This document shows positions 52,870 through 62,541 of a stretch of 64,000 bases of DNA, piece after piece. Source of the DNA: Bacillota bacterium (GTDB taxonomy: Bacteria; Bacillota; Clostridia; Acetivibrionales; JAEZXR01); contig JAEZXR010000015.1 of the NCBI GenBank assembly GCA_023419605.1, positions 12,968 to 76,967 of the forward strand. The letters are read 5' to 3'. A program made the translations under genes and the position numbers. The number at the start of each line of letters is the position of its first letter. The first letter of the stretch is position 1. Under the pieces are notes generated by a model. That model was not told the origin of the DNA. It saw only the letters and a program-made list of their open reading frames with translations, and searched no databases.

Positions 52870-53898
52870 ATGATAGAAAATACAATTCTTCGCAATAAAA
52901 TTGACTCTATATTTAATAAAATCCGAAACCAAAAATCCGACGCATGGAATTTGAACATCCATCGTTGGGATTGGTCCTGCGGTGTTGGGCTATATGGATT
53001 GCTCAAAGCATTTGAAGCCACCGGAGACGAAAAATACATACACTTTATCCGGCAGTGGTTTGATCAAAATGGCCCCAATCATGTATTTGGCTCAGTGAAT
53101 AATGTAGCTCCGGCCAATGCTGTTTTACTCCTGGCAGAAAACAGCGAGGATACCCAATATGAAAAGGTGTGCCAGGCGTATGCAGACTGGTGTACAAAGA
53201 CAGCGCTCCGAACCTCCAATGATGGATTGGCCCATGTTTGGGAAGGTGGGGATGAGGACTATAAGAACCAGCTATGGATCGATACCATGTTTATGGTAGG
53301 GATTTATCTGTTGAAATATGGCAGGTATAAAAACGATCCTGCCATCATCGAAGAAGCCCTGCATCAATACGGACTTCACATGGAGTGCCTGTTGGACCCA
53401 CAGAGTGAGTTGTTTTACCATGCCTATCACTGTGTCAACAAAACCTTTCTCGGAGAACATTGGGGGAGAGGGAACGGCTGGATGGTGGTGAGCCTGGTTG
53501 AGCTATTGCAAACCCTTAAAGACAGTGCCTACGATTTGGATAGAACCATTTCTGTTTTTAAGAGAGTAATGGAGAAGGCCTATAGCCTCAGACTGGAAAA
53601 TGGGATGCTGCAGACACTGCTGCTTGTGGAGGAATCCTACCCGGAAACTACTTGCACCGCTTTATTTGGATATGCGGCATGGAAAGGGTATACGCTGGGG
53701 ATTCTGGATGAAAGATTTTTGGAATGGGGTAAAACCATTGTTGAAACAATAGCAGACTTTGTCTCTGAAGACGGCAATATTCTATTCTGCTCTTATGGTA
53801 CAAATCCCGAATCCAAAGAAATCTACATGACCCGGCCTTGTGATCAGTCCCTCTATGCCGATGGCATTGTAATGATGCTGTTGTCTCTGGGTCTATAA
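52870..53898 (+). CDS. GH105 unsaturated uronyl hydrolase
   Basis: 342 residues, no signal peptide. An (alpha/alpha)6 barrel of the YteR/GH105 type: HVWEGGDED near 122, QLWIDTMFM with the catalytic Asp138, and HWGRGNGW near 198. It hydrates the unsaturated uronic acid left at the non-reducing end by a polysaccharide lyase and so releases it. GH88 is the alternative family; the WGRGNGW and WIDTMFM blocks favour GH105. Together with the PL8-type lyase downstream it shows that the locus degrades a uronic-acid polymer. Confidence 0.85.
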   Translation: MIENTILRNKIDSIFNKIRNQKSDAWNLNIHRWDWSCGVGLYGLLKAFEATGDEKYIHFIRQWFDQNGPNHVFGSVNNVAPANAVLLLAENSEDTQYEKVCQAYADWCTKTALRTSNDGLAHVWEGGDEDYKNQLWIDTMFMVGIYLLKYGRYKNDPAIIEEALHQYGLHMECLLDPQSELFYHAYHCVNKTFLGEHWGRGNGWMVVSLVELLQTLKDSAYDLDRTISVFKRVMEKAYSLRLENGMLQTLLLVEESYPETTCTALFGYAAWKGYTLGILDERFLEWGKTIVETIADFVSEDGNILFCSYGTNPESKEIYMTRPCDQSLYADGIVMMLLSLGL

Positions 53899-53923
53899 AA
53901 GACAGAGAAAGGAGGATGCATGA

Positions 53924-55378
53924 ATGCTGGTGAAAATAAAGCAAGGGATGCTTCAGGGAGAGAAAGAGGGCGCAGTGATGGTTTTTCGGGGAATTCCTTA
54001 TGCGGAACCTCCCGTAGGCTCTTTACGTTTTGCTCCGCCCAGGCCGGTAAAGGAATGGAAGGATGTCTTGTTTGCACAAAACTTCGGACCGAGAGCCCTT
54101 CAACCCTTCGAAGCGGATCCTGCAAACACAAATATAGCCTATTCCGAAGATTGTCTTACCTTAAATGTGTGGACCCCACAAATCGATAACAAAAAAAGGA
54201 AGGTTGTTGTCTGGATCCATGGGGGTGGCTTTGTCGTGGGGTCTGGTTCCAATCCCAAAACCAGTGGAAGAGCTTTTGCCGAGAAAGAGGATTTGGTATT
54301 TATATCCATCAATTATCGGCTGGGTGCCTTCGGTTTTCTACACTTGGGGGACTTGCTGGGAGATGCTTATGCCACTTCGGGCAACTGCGGACTATTGGAT
54401 ATTATGGAGGCCCTGCGATGGGTGAAGGAAAATATCCATGCTTTTGGGGGAGATGCTGCTTGTGTTACTCTCATGGGGCAATCTGCAGGAGCAAAGTGCA
54501 TCGCTGCGTTACTGATTGCACCGAAAGCGAAAGGTCTTTTTCACCGGGTGATTTTGGAAAGCGGTGCTATGCAGTCCATTCGTGATAAAGAAACCGCGCA
54601 AGAGACTACCTTCTCTTTGCTCAAGGAGCTGGGATTGAGGAGGGAGGAAGCGCATAAACTCCTAGAAGTGCCGGCAGAAACGATTCTTGAAGCAGAAATC
54701 AAACTGAATTTAGGCATCCGGGGACCGTATCTTTTTGGACCTGTGGTGGATGGCCTGACGCTTCCTCAGCCACCCGAAAGAATGTTGGAGCATAGGAACG
54801 TAAATCGTGTACCGGTGCTCATAGGTACAAACAAAGACGAAGCAAAATCCTTCAGTTTTACCAGGTCACACCCTGGCAGTTCCAAAGAAGAGGTACTGCA
54901 TACCCTTTTTGGGGAAAATGGAACCCCGGTCAGCAAGGCGTATCACGCAGCCTGTGCCCACAAACCGGAAGGAGAGGCATGGCCGGAGATTCTAACGGAA
55001 TATCTATACGGAATGGCATCCAGGCGATTGGCAGCAAGTCTGGCTGGTTTAGGGATTCCTGTTTGGATGTACCGCTTTGATTTCCAGGGTACATCCGGTG
55101 CTCTACATGGTGCAGAGATGGCTTTTGTCTGGAATGATGCTACTACAAGAAGCATCCCAGCCACGGGAGAAGAATTGGCGGCAAAAATGCATGCTGCATG
55201 GATTACATTTATACAAATAGGAAATCCCCAAACGCCAGAACTGCCATTGTGGACACCTTGTACAGAAAATGAATGCAATACGATGCTGTTCGATAAAAAC
55301 TGTTGTGTAGTACCCATGAATGTTCATGACGATAGGGATTTTCCTCTGCAAATGCTTATTATAGATAAAAAGTTATAG
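53924..55378 (+). CDS. Type B carboxylesterase
   Basis: 484 residues, cytoplasmic. Catalytic Ser187 in MGQSAGAK, oxyanion HGGGF at 99-103, Glu in GTNKDEAKSF and His in GALHGAEMAF complete the triad. N-terminal FRGIPYAEPPVG is the family signature. In this setting it would take acetyl or similar ester groups off imported oligosaccharides. GGAGG 8 nt before ATG 53924. Confidence 0.88.
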   Translation: MLVKIKQGMLQGEKEGAVMVFRGIPYAEPPVGSLRFAPPRPVKEWKDVLFAQNFGPRALQPFEADPANTNIAYSEDCLTLNVWTPQIDNKKRKVVVWIHGGGFVVGSGSNPKTSGRAFAEKEDLVFISINYRLGAFGFLHLGDLLGDAYATSGNCGLLDIMEALRWVKENIHAFGGDAACVTLMGQSAGAKCIAALLIAPKAKGLFHRVILESGAMQSIRDKETAQETTFSLLKELGLRREEAHKLLEVPAETILEAEIKLNLGIRGPYLFGPVVDGLTLPQPPERMLEHRNVNRVPVLIGTNKDEAKSFSFTRSHPGSSKEEVLHTLFGENGTPVSKAYHAACAHKPEGEAWPEILTEYLYGMASRRLAASLAGLGIPVWMYRFDFQGTSGALHGAEMAFVWNDATTRSIPATGEELAAKMHAAWITFIQIGNPQTPELPLWTPCTENECNTMLFDKNCCVVPMNVHDDRDFPLQMLIIDKKL

Positions 55379-55550
55379 ACGTCAGGCTAAGAAAGGATTT
55401 GCTAATCCGTCCGAGAAAATTTGAAGATGGAGGTGGTTGCTATGGACCTATAGAATCCCTTTTTTCTTAGACCTCCTATAAAACTTTATATAGGGCTGGT
55501 TGCAAAAGAGGAAGATGAAATTTTATAAAATGAAGGGAGCGAATTAACTT

Positions 55551-58500
55551 ATGTTAAAAAGTATTCAGCGTAAAGTGCTGGCAGTTGTATTGGCTTGTAG
55601 TATGTTGATCACCATGATATCTACGGTGGTAATCTCACCAAGGGTGGTGGATGCAGCGACGCTATTTTCCGAGGATTTTGAAGATGGAAATGCCACTGGG
55701 TGGGGCAACTCAGGCTCAACCGCGTGGACCATAATAGCCGATGGCAGTTATGTGCGCAAGCTCACGTATGTTTCAGGAAACACCTCAAGTGCTGTTACTA
55801 CAGCGGGAACCTCCGTATGGACTAATTATCAGGTTCAGACCAGAGTGAAGCAGGAATCTGGAGATAGAAATGTAATGATGTATGGGAGGTATGTGGATAG
55901 CAGCAACTATTATAGCCTTCAATTCCTTCCGGGTACAGACGAGGTCAAACTTCTCCGCTGTGTAGGGGGAACAACAACAACCCTTGCTGCAGCTACCTAT
56001 CCCATGGATACAGGAATATACTACAATCTTCAACTGGTATTGGACGGTAATGTAATTTCCGGCTCTATAGATGGGAATTTACTGGTAGGCCCCGTTGTCG
56101 ATGCCTCTCTCTCCAGTGGCAAAATTGGTTTTCGGAGTTATAAAACTACTTATTCTTATGATGATGTCATTGTTACTGACATAAGTTCAACACCAACACC
56201 TACGCCGGCACCAACGTCAACGCCGACACCAACACCCACGCCGGCACCAACGTCAACACCAACCCCAATCCCTCCGGTATATGAGACCATCATTGATAAC
56301 ACAGACAGCGGTTGTACTTTTGATTCTCCATGGACTTCAAGTACATATACTGCGGGATATTACGGTTCTGACTACGCTCAGGACGGAACAACCGGGGCTG
56401 ATGCAGCAACCCGATGGGCAAAATGGACACCGAATATTGCGGCAGGAAACTATGAAATTTATATGAAATGGACCTCCGGCACCAATCGGCCGGATGCCGC
56501 TCCGTTGGAAATCGCTTACAACGGAGGATTGGATAAAACAAAGACAATAAATCAGCAAACCAATAATGGAAACTGGGTGCTTATTGGGACCTACAACCTG
56601 TCAGAAGGAACAGGGAATTATGTGAAGCTGTTGGCTACGGATGCGGGAAACACAATAGCGGATGCAGTAAGGTTTATCAATAAAGATATGACGCCTCCAG
56701 TAACACCAACACCCATCCCCACACCTACGCCAGTTCCAACCCCTACCCCCGTACCTACTGCAACCCCTACGCCAAAACCAACACCAATCCCCGGGGTTTT
56801 AATGGTGAATGATACGGTGACAGGACGAATCAATTATGGTGGATCATGGAGTTATAGCAATAATGAGAATACACTCAGCTACTATAACAATGACTTTTCT
56901 TACACTTCTACTACAGGCAATTATATGGAATTGACCTTTACCGGTACAAAGATCTACTGGATTACGGATAAAACTGAGAATCGAGGGATCGCAGAGGTTT
57001 ACCTGGATGGTGCATGGGTGCAGACCGTAGACTTGTACTCATCAAGCCCTCTCTACCAGCAGGTTGGCTTCTCCCGATCTGATCTTTCCAATGGAACCCA
57101 TACCCTGCGGATCGTGGTTACGGGAACAAAGAATCCTGCTTCGGCAGCAAATACCATATCCATCGATGCTTTTGCTTCTGAAGGATTGCCTGTACTGCCA
57201 CAAGGCAGCGGTAACCGGTATGTAACACCCAATGGTGCCGGAGCAAAGAACGGAAGCAGTTGGGCCAATGCATTTGCAGGAAACGAAGCAGGTGGTTTGC
57301 AGGCGGCATGGAATGCCACTGGAGCCACATCCACACTGTATGTGGGAAGCGGAAACTATGATGTAGAGCAAACCTTGATCATTGCGGAAGGGGGAACCGG
57401 CCCATCCGCCCTTAAAAGTCTGGTAGGTATGGATACGGGTGCAGGACTGCCGGTATTTACCGGTGATTTTACCCATGCCCAACAGAACGGCGGCAAGCTG
57501 GTGGAGGTCTCTGCCGGAGCCAGCTATTGGAGGATCAAGGATATCAAAATCAACAATTACTACTACGGTATCTATGCAAGAGGTCAGAATGTAGGCTATC
57601 AAATTTCCAATGTCGACGTAACAGTTACCAGTGATGCCATTTACCTTTGGGGAGGTGCAACGGTGGAGAATGGGGATGTAGGTTCCCATGATATGCTGAT
57701 TGAGGATTGTGATGCTCTCTACTATACAAAACGGAATGTCCGATTCAGAGGAGGAAACTACAATGGAACCGTCAACCGTTGTGCCGGTGATGCAGGAGGA
57801 GAGCTGTACTGGACTACGGGCAATTTCCCCTTCACCTTCGCAGTAGGGGATTCAACACAATCCATGTCCATCATCGACCACCATATTACCTTTAACGATT
57901 GTGAAGGACGTAACAACTATGAAAACGGAGGAAGCGGCTATTGGAATGGAGACACTTACACCACCGAGCGGTGTACCGATTACATCTACTTCAATCGTTG
58001 TGCAGCCTTTGACAATACCGACGGAGGCTGGGATGTCAAATCAGACCACGTGTATCTGACAGACTGTGTGGCCCTGGGAAATAAGAGAAACTACAGAATA
58101 TGGTCCAATATCGAAGCAGTTCTTACGAATTGCATCAGCGCACATACCGTAAATCCCGGTGGATCAGGTGGTACAGCCGGAGTATGGGCCAACAGTGGTG
58201 CAATCATTAAAGTATACAACAGTACACTGCTAAACTCTGGACCTGCTATAAAATCTGAAGGCGGATTTGTTACATTAACCAATAGTATTCTTGCGGATAG
58301 CCGACCTACCGGGTCTCTTTATTCCGGAGCCGGCATCACCAAAGTCAATTGCGCGGAGTATATTGCCGGGGTACAAGGTACCGATCCACAGTTTGTCAAT
58401 GGTACCAATAAATACTGGGCAGGATCGGGTACCGATTTTAACAGCCAATTGTATGGATCCAACAAGGGATATTATCAACTTACACCGTCCAATATGCATA

Positions 58501-59840
58501 CATTCGCACCACGGGCAATCCCCGTCACAACTTCTGATCGCTATGTGACACCGGAGGGTGCAGGAAGAAAGGACGGGAGCGATTGGGCCAATGCATTGCC
58601 CGGAAATCTGCCCTACGGAATGCAGTATGCCTGGAATGAGACGGCTGCCAACGGGACTTTGTATGTAGGAAGCGGAAATTACAATGTAAAACAGAAACTT
58701 ACCATTTCCAGCGGAGGTACCGGTGCTGCCAGTCTGAAAAGCTTCGTTGGTATAGATACGGGGGCAGGACTTCCTGTGTTCACCGGCAACTTTACTCATA
58801 CGGCGCAGAACTCCGGTAATTTTATCGAAGTGTCGGCAGGAGCCAGCTACTGGATGGTAAAAGATATTATCATCAACAATTACTACTACGGGATTTTAGC
58901 AAAAGGTAAGAATATAGGATACAGGATTCATAATGTAGATGTCACGGACATGAGCGATGGGTTGTATCTCATAGGGGGAGCTACAGTAGCTGATGGAGCT
59001 GCCGGGTCCCATGATATTATCATTGAGGACTGCGATTTCAAATATTACACCAAACGTGGACTCCGGCTCATCGGTGGAAACTATAATGTAACGGTGAACC
59101 GTTGTACGGCAGACGCTGGTGGAGCGGATTATTGGGTAACGGGCAATTTCCCTTTCAGTTATCAGGTGGCGGACAGCAATCAGGATCTCAATATTATTGA
59201 CCATCACATCACTTTCAATGACTGCGTAGGCAGCAACAATTACGTGGACACGGGTGTGGATAATTACTGGAATGGAGACGCATTCTGTACCGAAAGAGCC
59301 TCTGATTTTATCTATTTCAACCGATGCAAGGCCTTTGGAAATACGGACGGTGGGTGGGATGTGAAGACTGCCAATGCCTATCTGAACGATTGTGTATCCT
59401 TTGGGAACAAGAGAGCCTACAGGCTTTGGTCTACAGGCGAGGCCGTGCTGCGCAACTGTATCGGTGCATATTCCGTTGAACCGGGTGGAATGCTCACTGC
59501 GTGTGGAGTATGGGCAGGTGAGCAGGCCAATATAATTCTCTATAACAGCACCCTCTATAACAACGTGGGGGATGAACTCCGGGTGGAAGGCGGAAATATC
59601 ACTTGCTATGACAGTATTATTGCAGAAGACAGAAATGCTGCTGAAAACCTTACCTTCATAGACCCGGCAAAGCTGGGTACCATCACCTTGAACAACTGTG
59701 AAGCGTATATTATCGGGGTTCAGGGCCAGGATCCCCAGTTTGTAAATGGAACCAATTCCAACTGGACAGGCGAAGGGACGGACTTCAACAGCAGACGGTA
59801 TCAAGATACCAAGGGATATTATTATTCAGGAACTTTTTAG
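55551..59840 (+). CDS. Secreted multidomain protein with two tandem beta-helix modules, likely polysaccharide depolymerase
   Basis: 1429 residues. Signal peptide (1-35), a LamG/DUF1080-like sandwich (36-211), a Thr-Pro linker (212-242), a golvesin C-terminal-like (Xly-type) domain (243-383), a second Thr-Pro linker (383-416), a jelly-roll binding domain (417-550), then two right-handed beta-helix modules of about 440 and 434 residues (554-994 and 996-1429) that are copies of each other. Such helices carry pectate-lyase-like activity, but no catalytic triad could be fixed by eye. No dockerin, anchor or SLH domain. Only large secreted enzyme of the locus, so probably the one that attacks the polymer first. 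The 172-nt gap before it holds no clear promoter. Confidence 0.78.
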   Translation: MLKSIQRKVLAVVLACSMLITMISTVVISPRVVDAATLFSEDFEDGNATGWGNSGSTAWTIIADGSYVRKLTYVSGNTSSAVTTAGTSVWTNYQVQTRVKQESGDRNVMMYGRYVDSSNYYSLQFLPGTDEVKLLRCVGGTTTTLAAATYPMDTGIYYNLQLVLDGNVISGSIDGNLLVGPVVDASLSSGKIGFRSYKTTYSYDDVIVTDISSTPTPTPAPTSTPTPTPTPAPTSTPTPIPPVYETIIDNTDSGCTFDSPWTSSTYTAGYYGSDYAQDGTTGADAATRWAKWTPNIAAGNYEIYMKWTSGTNRPDAAPLEIAYNGGLDKTKTINQQTNNGNWVLIGTYNLSEGTGNYVKLLATDAGNTIADAVRFINKDMTPPVTPTPIPTPTPVPTPTPVPTATPTPKPTPIPGVLMVNDTVTGRINYGGSWSYSNNENTLSYYNNDFSYTSTTGNYMELTFTGTKIYWITDKTENRGIAEVYLDGAWVQTVDLYSSSPLYQQVGFSRSDLSNGTHTLRIVVTGTKNPASAANTISIDAFASEGLPVLPQGSGNRYVTPNGAGAKNGSSWANAFAGNEAGGLQAAWNATGATSTLYVGSGNYDVEQTLIIAEGGTGPSALKSLVGMDTGAGLPVFTGDFTHAQQNGGKLVEVSAGASYWRIKDIKINNYYYGIYARGQNVGYQISNVDVTVTSDAIYLWGGATVENGDVGSHDMLIEDCDALYYTKRNVRFRGGNYNGTVNRCAGDAGGELYWTTGNFPFTFAVGDSTQSMSIIDHHITFNDCEGRNNYENGGSGYWNGDTYTTERCTDYIYFNRCAAFDNTDGGWDVKSDHVYLTDCVALGNKRNYRIWSNIEAVLTNCISAHTVNPGGSGGTAGVWANSGAIIKVYNSTLLNSGPAIKSEGGFVTLTNSILADSRPTGSLYSGAGITKVNCAEYIAGVQGTDPQFVNGTNKYWAGSGTDFNSQLYGSNKGYYQLTPSNMHTFAPRAIPVTTSDRYVTPEGAGRKDGSDWANALPGNLPYGMQYAWNETAANGTLYVGSGNYNVKQKLTISSGGTGAASLKSFVGIDTGAGLPVFTGNFTHTAQNSGNFIEVSAGASYWMVKDIIINNYYYGILAKGKNIGYRIHNVDVTDMSDGLYLIGGATVADGAAGSHDIIIEDCDFKYYTKRGLRLIGGNYNVTVNRCTADAGGADYWVTGNFPFSYQVADSNQDLNIIDHHITFNDCVGSNNYVDTGVDNYWNGDAFCTERASDFIYFNRCKAFGNTDGGWDVKTANAYLNDCVSFGNKRAYRLWSTGEAVLRNCIGAYSVEPGGMLTACGVWAGEQANIILYNSTLYNNVGDELRVEGGNITCYDSIIAEDRNAAENLTFIDPAKLGTITLNNCEAYIIGVQGQDPQFVNGTNSNWTGEGTDFNSRRYQDTKGYYYSGTF
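57214..59840 (+). repeat. Tandem duplication of a 1.3-kb beta-helix module
   Basis: The two halves (about 57214-58530 and 58537-59840) start with RYVTPNGAG and RYVTPEGAG, share SLYVGSGNY-, EVSAGASYW-, INNYYYGI- and DPQFVNGTN-type blocks in the same order, and end with NKGYYQL and TKGYYYS. Protein identity is high, but the DNA has diverged at third codon positions, so the duplication is not recent. Confidence 0.85.
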
Positions 59841-59921
59841 GGCAAAATACGCCTCAGATCCCTGATTATAGGAATCCGCAATCTTATACATACGATGTAA
59901 AAGTGTGGTAAAATACATAAG

Positions 59922-59962
59922 AAGGTCAGCCTATCGGTTGTGGGATGGGCTGGCCTTTCTTG
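59922..59962 (+). terminator. Terminator after the beta-helix gene
   Basis: A 10-bp stem with one G-T pair (59922-59931 with 59948-59957) and a TTTCTT tail. Confidence 0.7.
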
Positions 59963-59988
59963 AAACTATATAAAAGGTGGAAAGATAA

Positions 59989-62310
59989 ATGTCGATCATG
60001 AAAAGCTATCGTAATACAGATACCAAGAATGAATTCAGCCAATTGAGAAATCGGTGGAAAACCGTATTAACTGGAGGAAAAGATTACGATCTTCAGGATG
60101 AGTATATTTTGTATCGAGTACAACTCTTGGACGAAGAAGCGCAAAATTACTGGGATACAATGGAAAAGTTACAGAATCGGGACTTCCTTTGGAGAGACTG
60201 TGCAGATAGAACCATGTCAAGTCACATAACTGCAAGTTACAGGCGTATCCGGGCCATGGCAATCGCATATAGTACCCGCGGTTCCCGTGTAGAGGGAAAT
60301 AAGGTGCTGATGCAGGATATGATCCATGCTTTGGATTGGATGTATTGTGTCCGATATAATGAAAACTGCGAACAGGCATTCAACTGGTGGGATTGGGAAA
60401 TTGGGGCTCCGCTGATGCTGAATGATATCGTAGTTCTGTTGTATGATGACTTAACGCAGGAACAAAAAAACAATTATATGAATGCGATTCGGAAGTTTAC
60501 CCCGGATCCAATCATTATGAATAATAGAAAAAGCCGATCAACAGGGGCCAACCGAATTTGGAAGTGCATTGTAACTGCACTCCGTGGAATGATTGAAGAA
60601 GAGGAAGCGGTTTTAGAAACGGCCAGGGAAGAGGTAAATCCGGTTTTCCTGTACACTACGGAAGGGGATGGATTCTACGAGGATGGTTCATTTGTACAAC
60701 ACCGTGCTCATGCCTATACAGGGGGATATGGAATTGCGCTGCTGAATGAACTGACAAATTTACAGTATTTACTGGCGGGATCCTCCTGGGAAATTACAGA
60801 CCCTTTATCAGAGCATATCTATCAATGGGTTTATGAATCCTTTGAACCCTTGCTCTACAAAGGGGCCATGATGGACATGGTGAGAGGGAGAGAGATCTGC
60901 CGATCTGCCGTGGAAGACATCATGGCAGGCATTAGAGTGACCAGTGCCATCATCCGGTTATCCCAATATGCACCGGAACAACATGCCACAGCCTATAAAG
61001 AGATGATTAAGGCATGGATACCCTCCTATGTTTTTAAGGAGTTTTGTGCCAATACTTCGGTGCATACCATCCATCTCGCAGAGGAGATCTTGCGAAACCC
61101 TGATATCAATCACAAAGGAAATTTGGTAGGTCATTATTCATTTTCCTGTATGGATCGGGTTGTCCATCGGAAGGAAAATTTCGGTCTGGGACTAAGTATG
61201 CACTCACAAAGAATTGCTGCCTATGAATCCATTAATTTTGAGAATCTTAGAGCCTGGTATACAGGGTATGGAATGACGTATTTGTATAACGAGGATTTGA
61301 GGCAGTACAGTGATGGCTATTGGCCTACTGTAGATGCTCGCAGATTACCGGGGACTACGGTAGATACAAGAACAATGGAGGCTAAACTGGAACTCCATGC
61401 CTCTGGTGGTTTCAGTACGCAGAATTGGTGCGGAGGAGCCGTAATGGAAGGAAGGTACGGTGTGGCAGGGATGGAACTGGCTCCGCAGAATAGTACACTA
61501 ACAGCAAGAAAATCCTGGTTTATGTTTGATGACGAAGTTGTAGCTGTGGGGTCCCATATTTTCGCCAGGGATGGATTTTCCGTGGAAACCATTGTAGAGA
61601 ATCGTAAGATTACAGGGGATGGAGACAATGTCCTAACAGTAGAGGAAAGAATCATGCCCGACTCTCTTGGTTGGTCGGAGGAAATGCAGGCGATTAACTG
61701 GATTCATTTGGCAGGCAATGTTTTGGGCTCGGATATCGGATATTACTTCCCTGAAAAGGCCAATATTAAAGGATTGCGTGAAGCAAGGACAGATTGCTGG
61801 TATAGCATCAACGGGTCATCCGGGACTAAAATTCCCATTACCCGGAATTATCTAACGCTATGGTTTGATCATGGAGTGAATCCCTCCAGGGAAAGTTATG
61901 CCTATGTACTCTTACCCAATAAAAGCGCTTCCCAAGTAAAGGAGTACGCAGACAATCCGCAGGTGTATGTTGTTGAGAACTCAGCGGAAGCTCATGCAGT
62001 ATATGCAAAAAAACTCAATATGATCGGGGTGAATTTCTGGGAGGATAAAGTATACGCTGTTGAAGGTATCCAAAGTAACAGAAAAGCCTGCGTTATCAAA
62101 CGACAGATAGGGGACAAAATGGAAATAGCCGTTTCCGACCCTACTCAGGAGAATACCCAAACCATAGAGGTTGAAGTAGGTGTAAATGCAAAAGGAGTCA
62201 CTTCATCGGACCCCAATATCGAAGTCCTCCAAATAAGTCCTATAATAAAACTAAAGGTACATGTGAACAAAACACAGGGAAAAACGCTGAAAGTATCCTT
62301 CGAGCTATAG
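59989..62310 (+). CDS. PL8-family polysaccharide lyase, leaderless
   Basis: 773 residues: an N-terminal (alpha/alpha) toroid and C-terminal beta-sandwiches as in hyaluronate, chondroitin AC and xanthan lyases. Catalytic residues by motif: Asn188 (TGANR), His238 (FVQHRAHAY), Tyr247 (GGYG) and Arg near 299-301 (MVRGREICR), with the usual His-to-Tyr distance of nine. PL8 lyases cut next to a uronic acid by beta-elimination. Characterised PL8 enzymes are mostly secreted, whereas this one starts MSIMKSYRNTDTK without a signal peptide and so should act on imported oligosaccharides, feeding the GH105 enzyme. Start by AAGGTGGAAAG. Confidence 0.88.
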   Translation: MSIMKSYRNTDTKNEFSQLRNRWKTVLTGGKDYDLQDEYILYRVQLLDEEAQNYWDTMEKLQNRDFLWRDCADRTMSSHITASYRRIRAMAIAYSTRGSRVEGNKVLMQDMIHALDWMYCVRYNENCEQAFNWWDWEIGAPLMLNDIVVLLYDDLTQEQKNNYMNAIRKFTPDPIIMNNRKSRSTGANRIWKCIVTALRGMIEEEEAVLETAREEVNPVFLYTTEGDGFYEDGSFVQHRAHAYTGGYGIALLNELTNLQYLLAGSSWEITDPLSEHIYQWVYESFEPLLYKGAMMDMVRGREICRSAVEDIMAGIRVTSAIIRLSQYAPEQHATAYKEMIKAWIPSYVFKEFCANTSVHTIHLAEEILRNPDINHKGNLVGHYSFSCMDRVVHRKENFGLGLSMHSQRIAAYESINFENLRAWYTGYGMTYLYNEDLRQYSDGYWPTVDARRLPGTTVDTRTMEAKLELHASGGFSTQNWCGGAVMEGRYGVAGMELAPQNSTLTARKSWFMFDDEVVAVGSHIFARDGFSVETIVENRKITGDGDNVLTVEERIMPDSLGWSEEMQAINWIHLAGNVLGSDIGYYFPEKANIKGLREARTDCWYSINGSSGTKIPITRNYLTLWFDHGVNPSRESYAYVLLPNKSASQVKEYADNPQVYVVENSAEAHAVYAKKLNMIGVNFWEDKVYAVEGIQSNRKACVIKRQIGDKMEIAVSDPTQENTQTIEVEVGVNAKGVTSSDPNIEVLQISPIIKLKVHVNKTQGKTLKVSFEL

Positions 62311-62379
62311 GGGGCTGTAAAAAACATAGCGGTTCTTTTTTGCGGATCACTTGCTGGGATGCCACACGCTGAGCCAAAG

Positions 62380-62425
62380 ATAACCAGTGGACAAACATGC
62401 GGGGGGTTGTCCACTGGTTATTTCT
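62380..62425 (+). terminator. Terminator of the polysaccharide locus
   Basis: A perfect 15-bp stem ATAACCAGTGGACAA/TTGTCCACTGGTTAT with a 12-nt loop and tail TTCTC. Confidence 0.85.
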
Positions 62426-62541
62426 CAATTAAAATCATTTATCAGTGTCAGGTATTTTTATTGTAGTATAATTGAAATATATACTTAAAGTGCTAAACTA
62501 ATAAACAATAATAAAAATGCTAAACGAAGGATGGATTTTAC

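Noticed and set aside
55438..55460. Tiny leader ORF (M-D-L-stop) with a GGAGGTGG site
   Set aside because: Only three codons, with no attenuator-like arrangement around it.
56188..56277. Short tandem DNA repeat in the beta-helix gene
   Set aside because: It simply encodes the Thr-Pro linker, common in secreted clostridial enzymes.
58896..59804. Long minus-strand frame opposite the second beta-helix module
   Set aside because: A shadow of a G/T-rich coding strand without stop codons; similar frames occur opposite the first copy.
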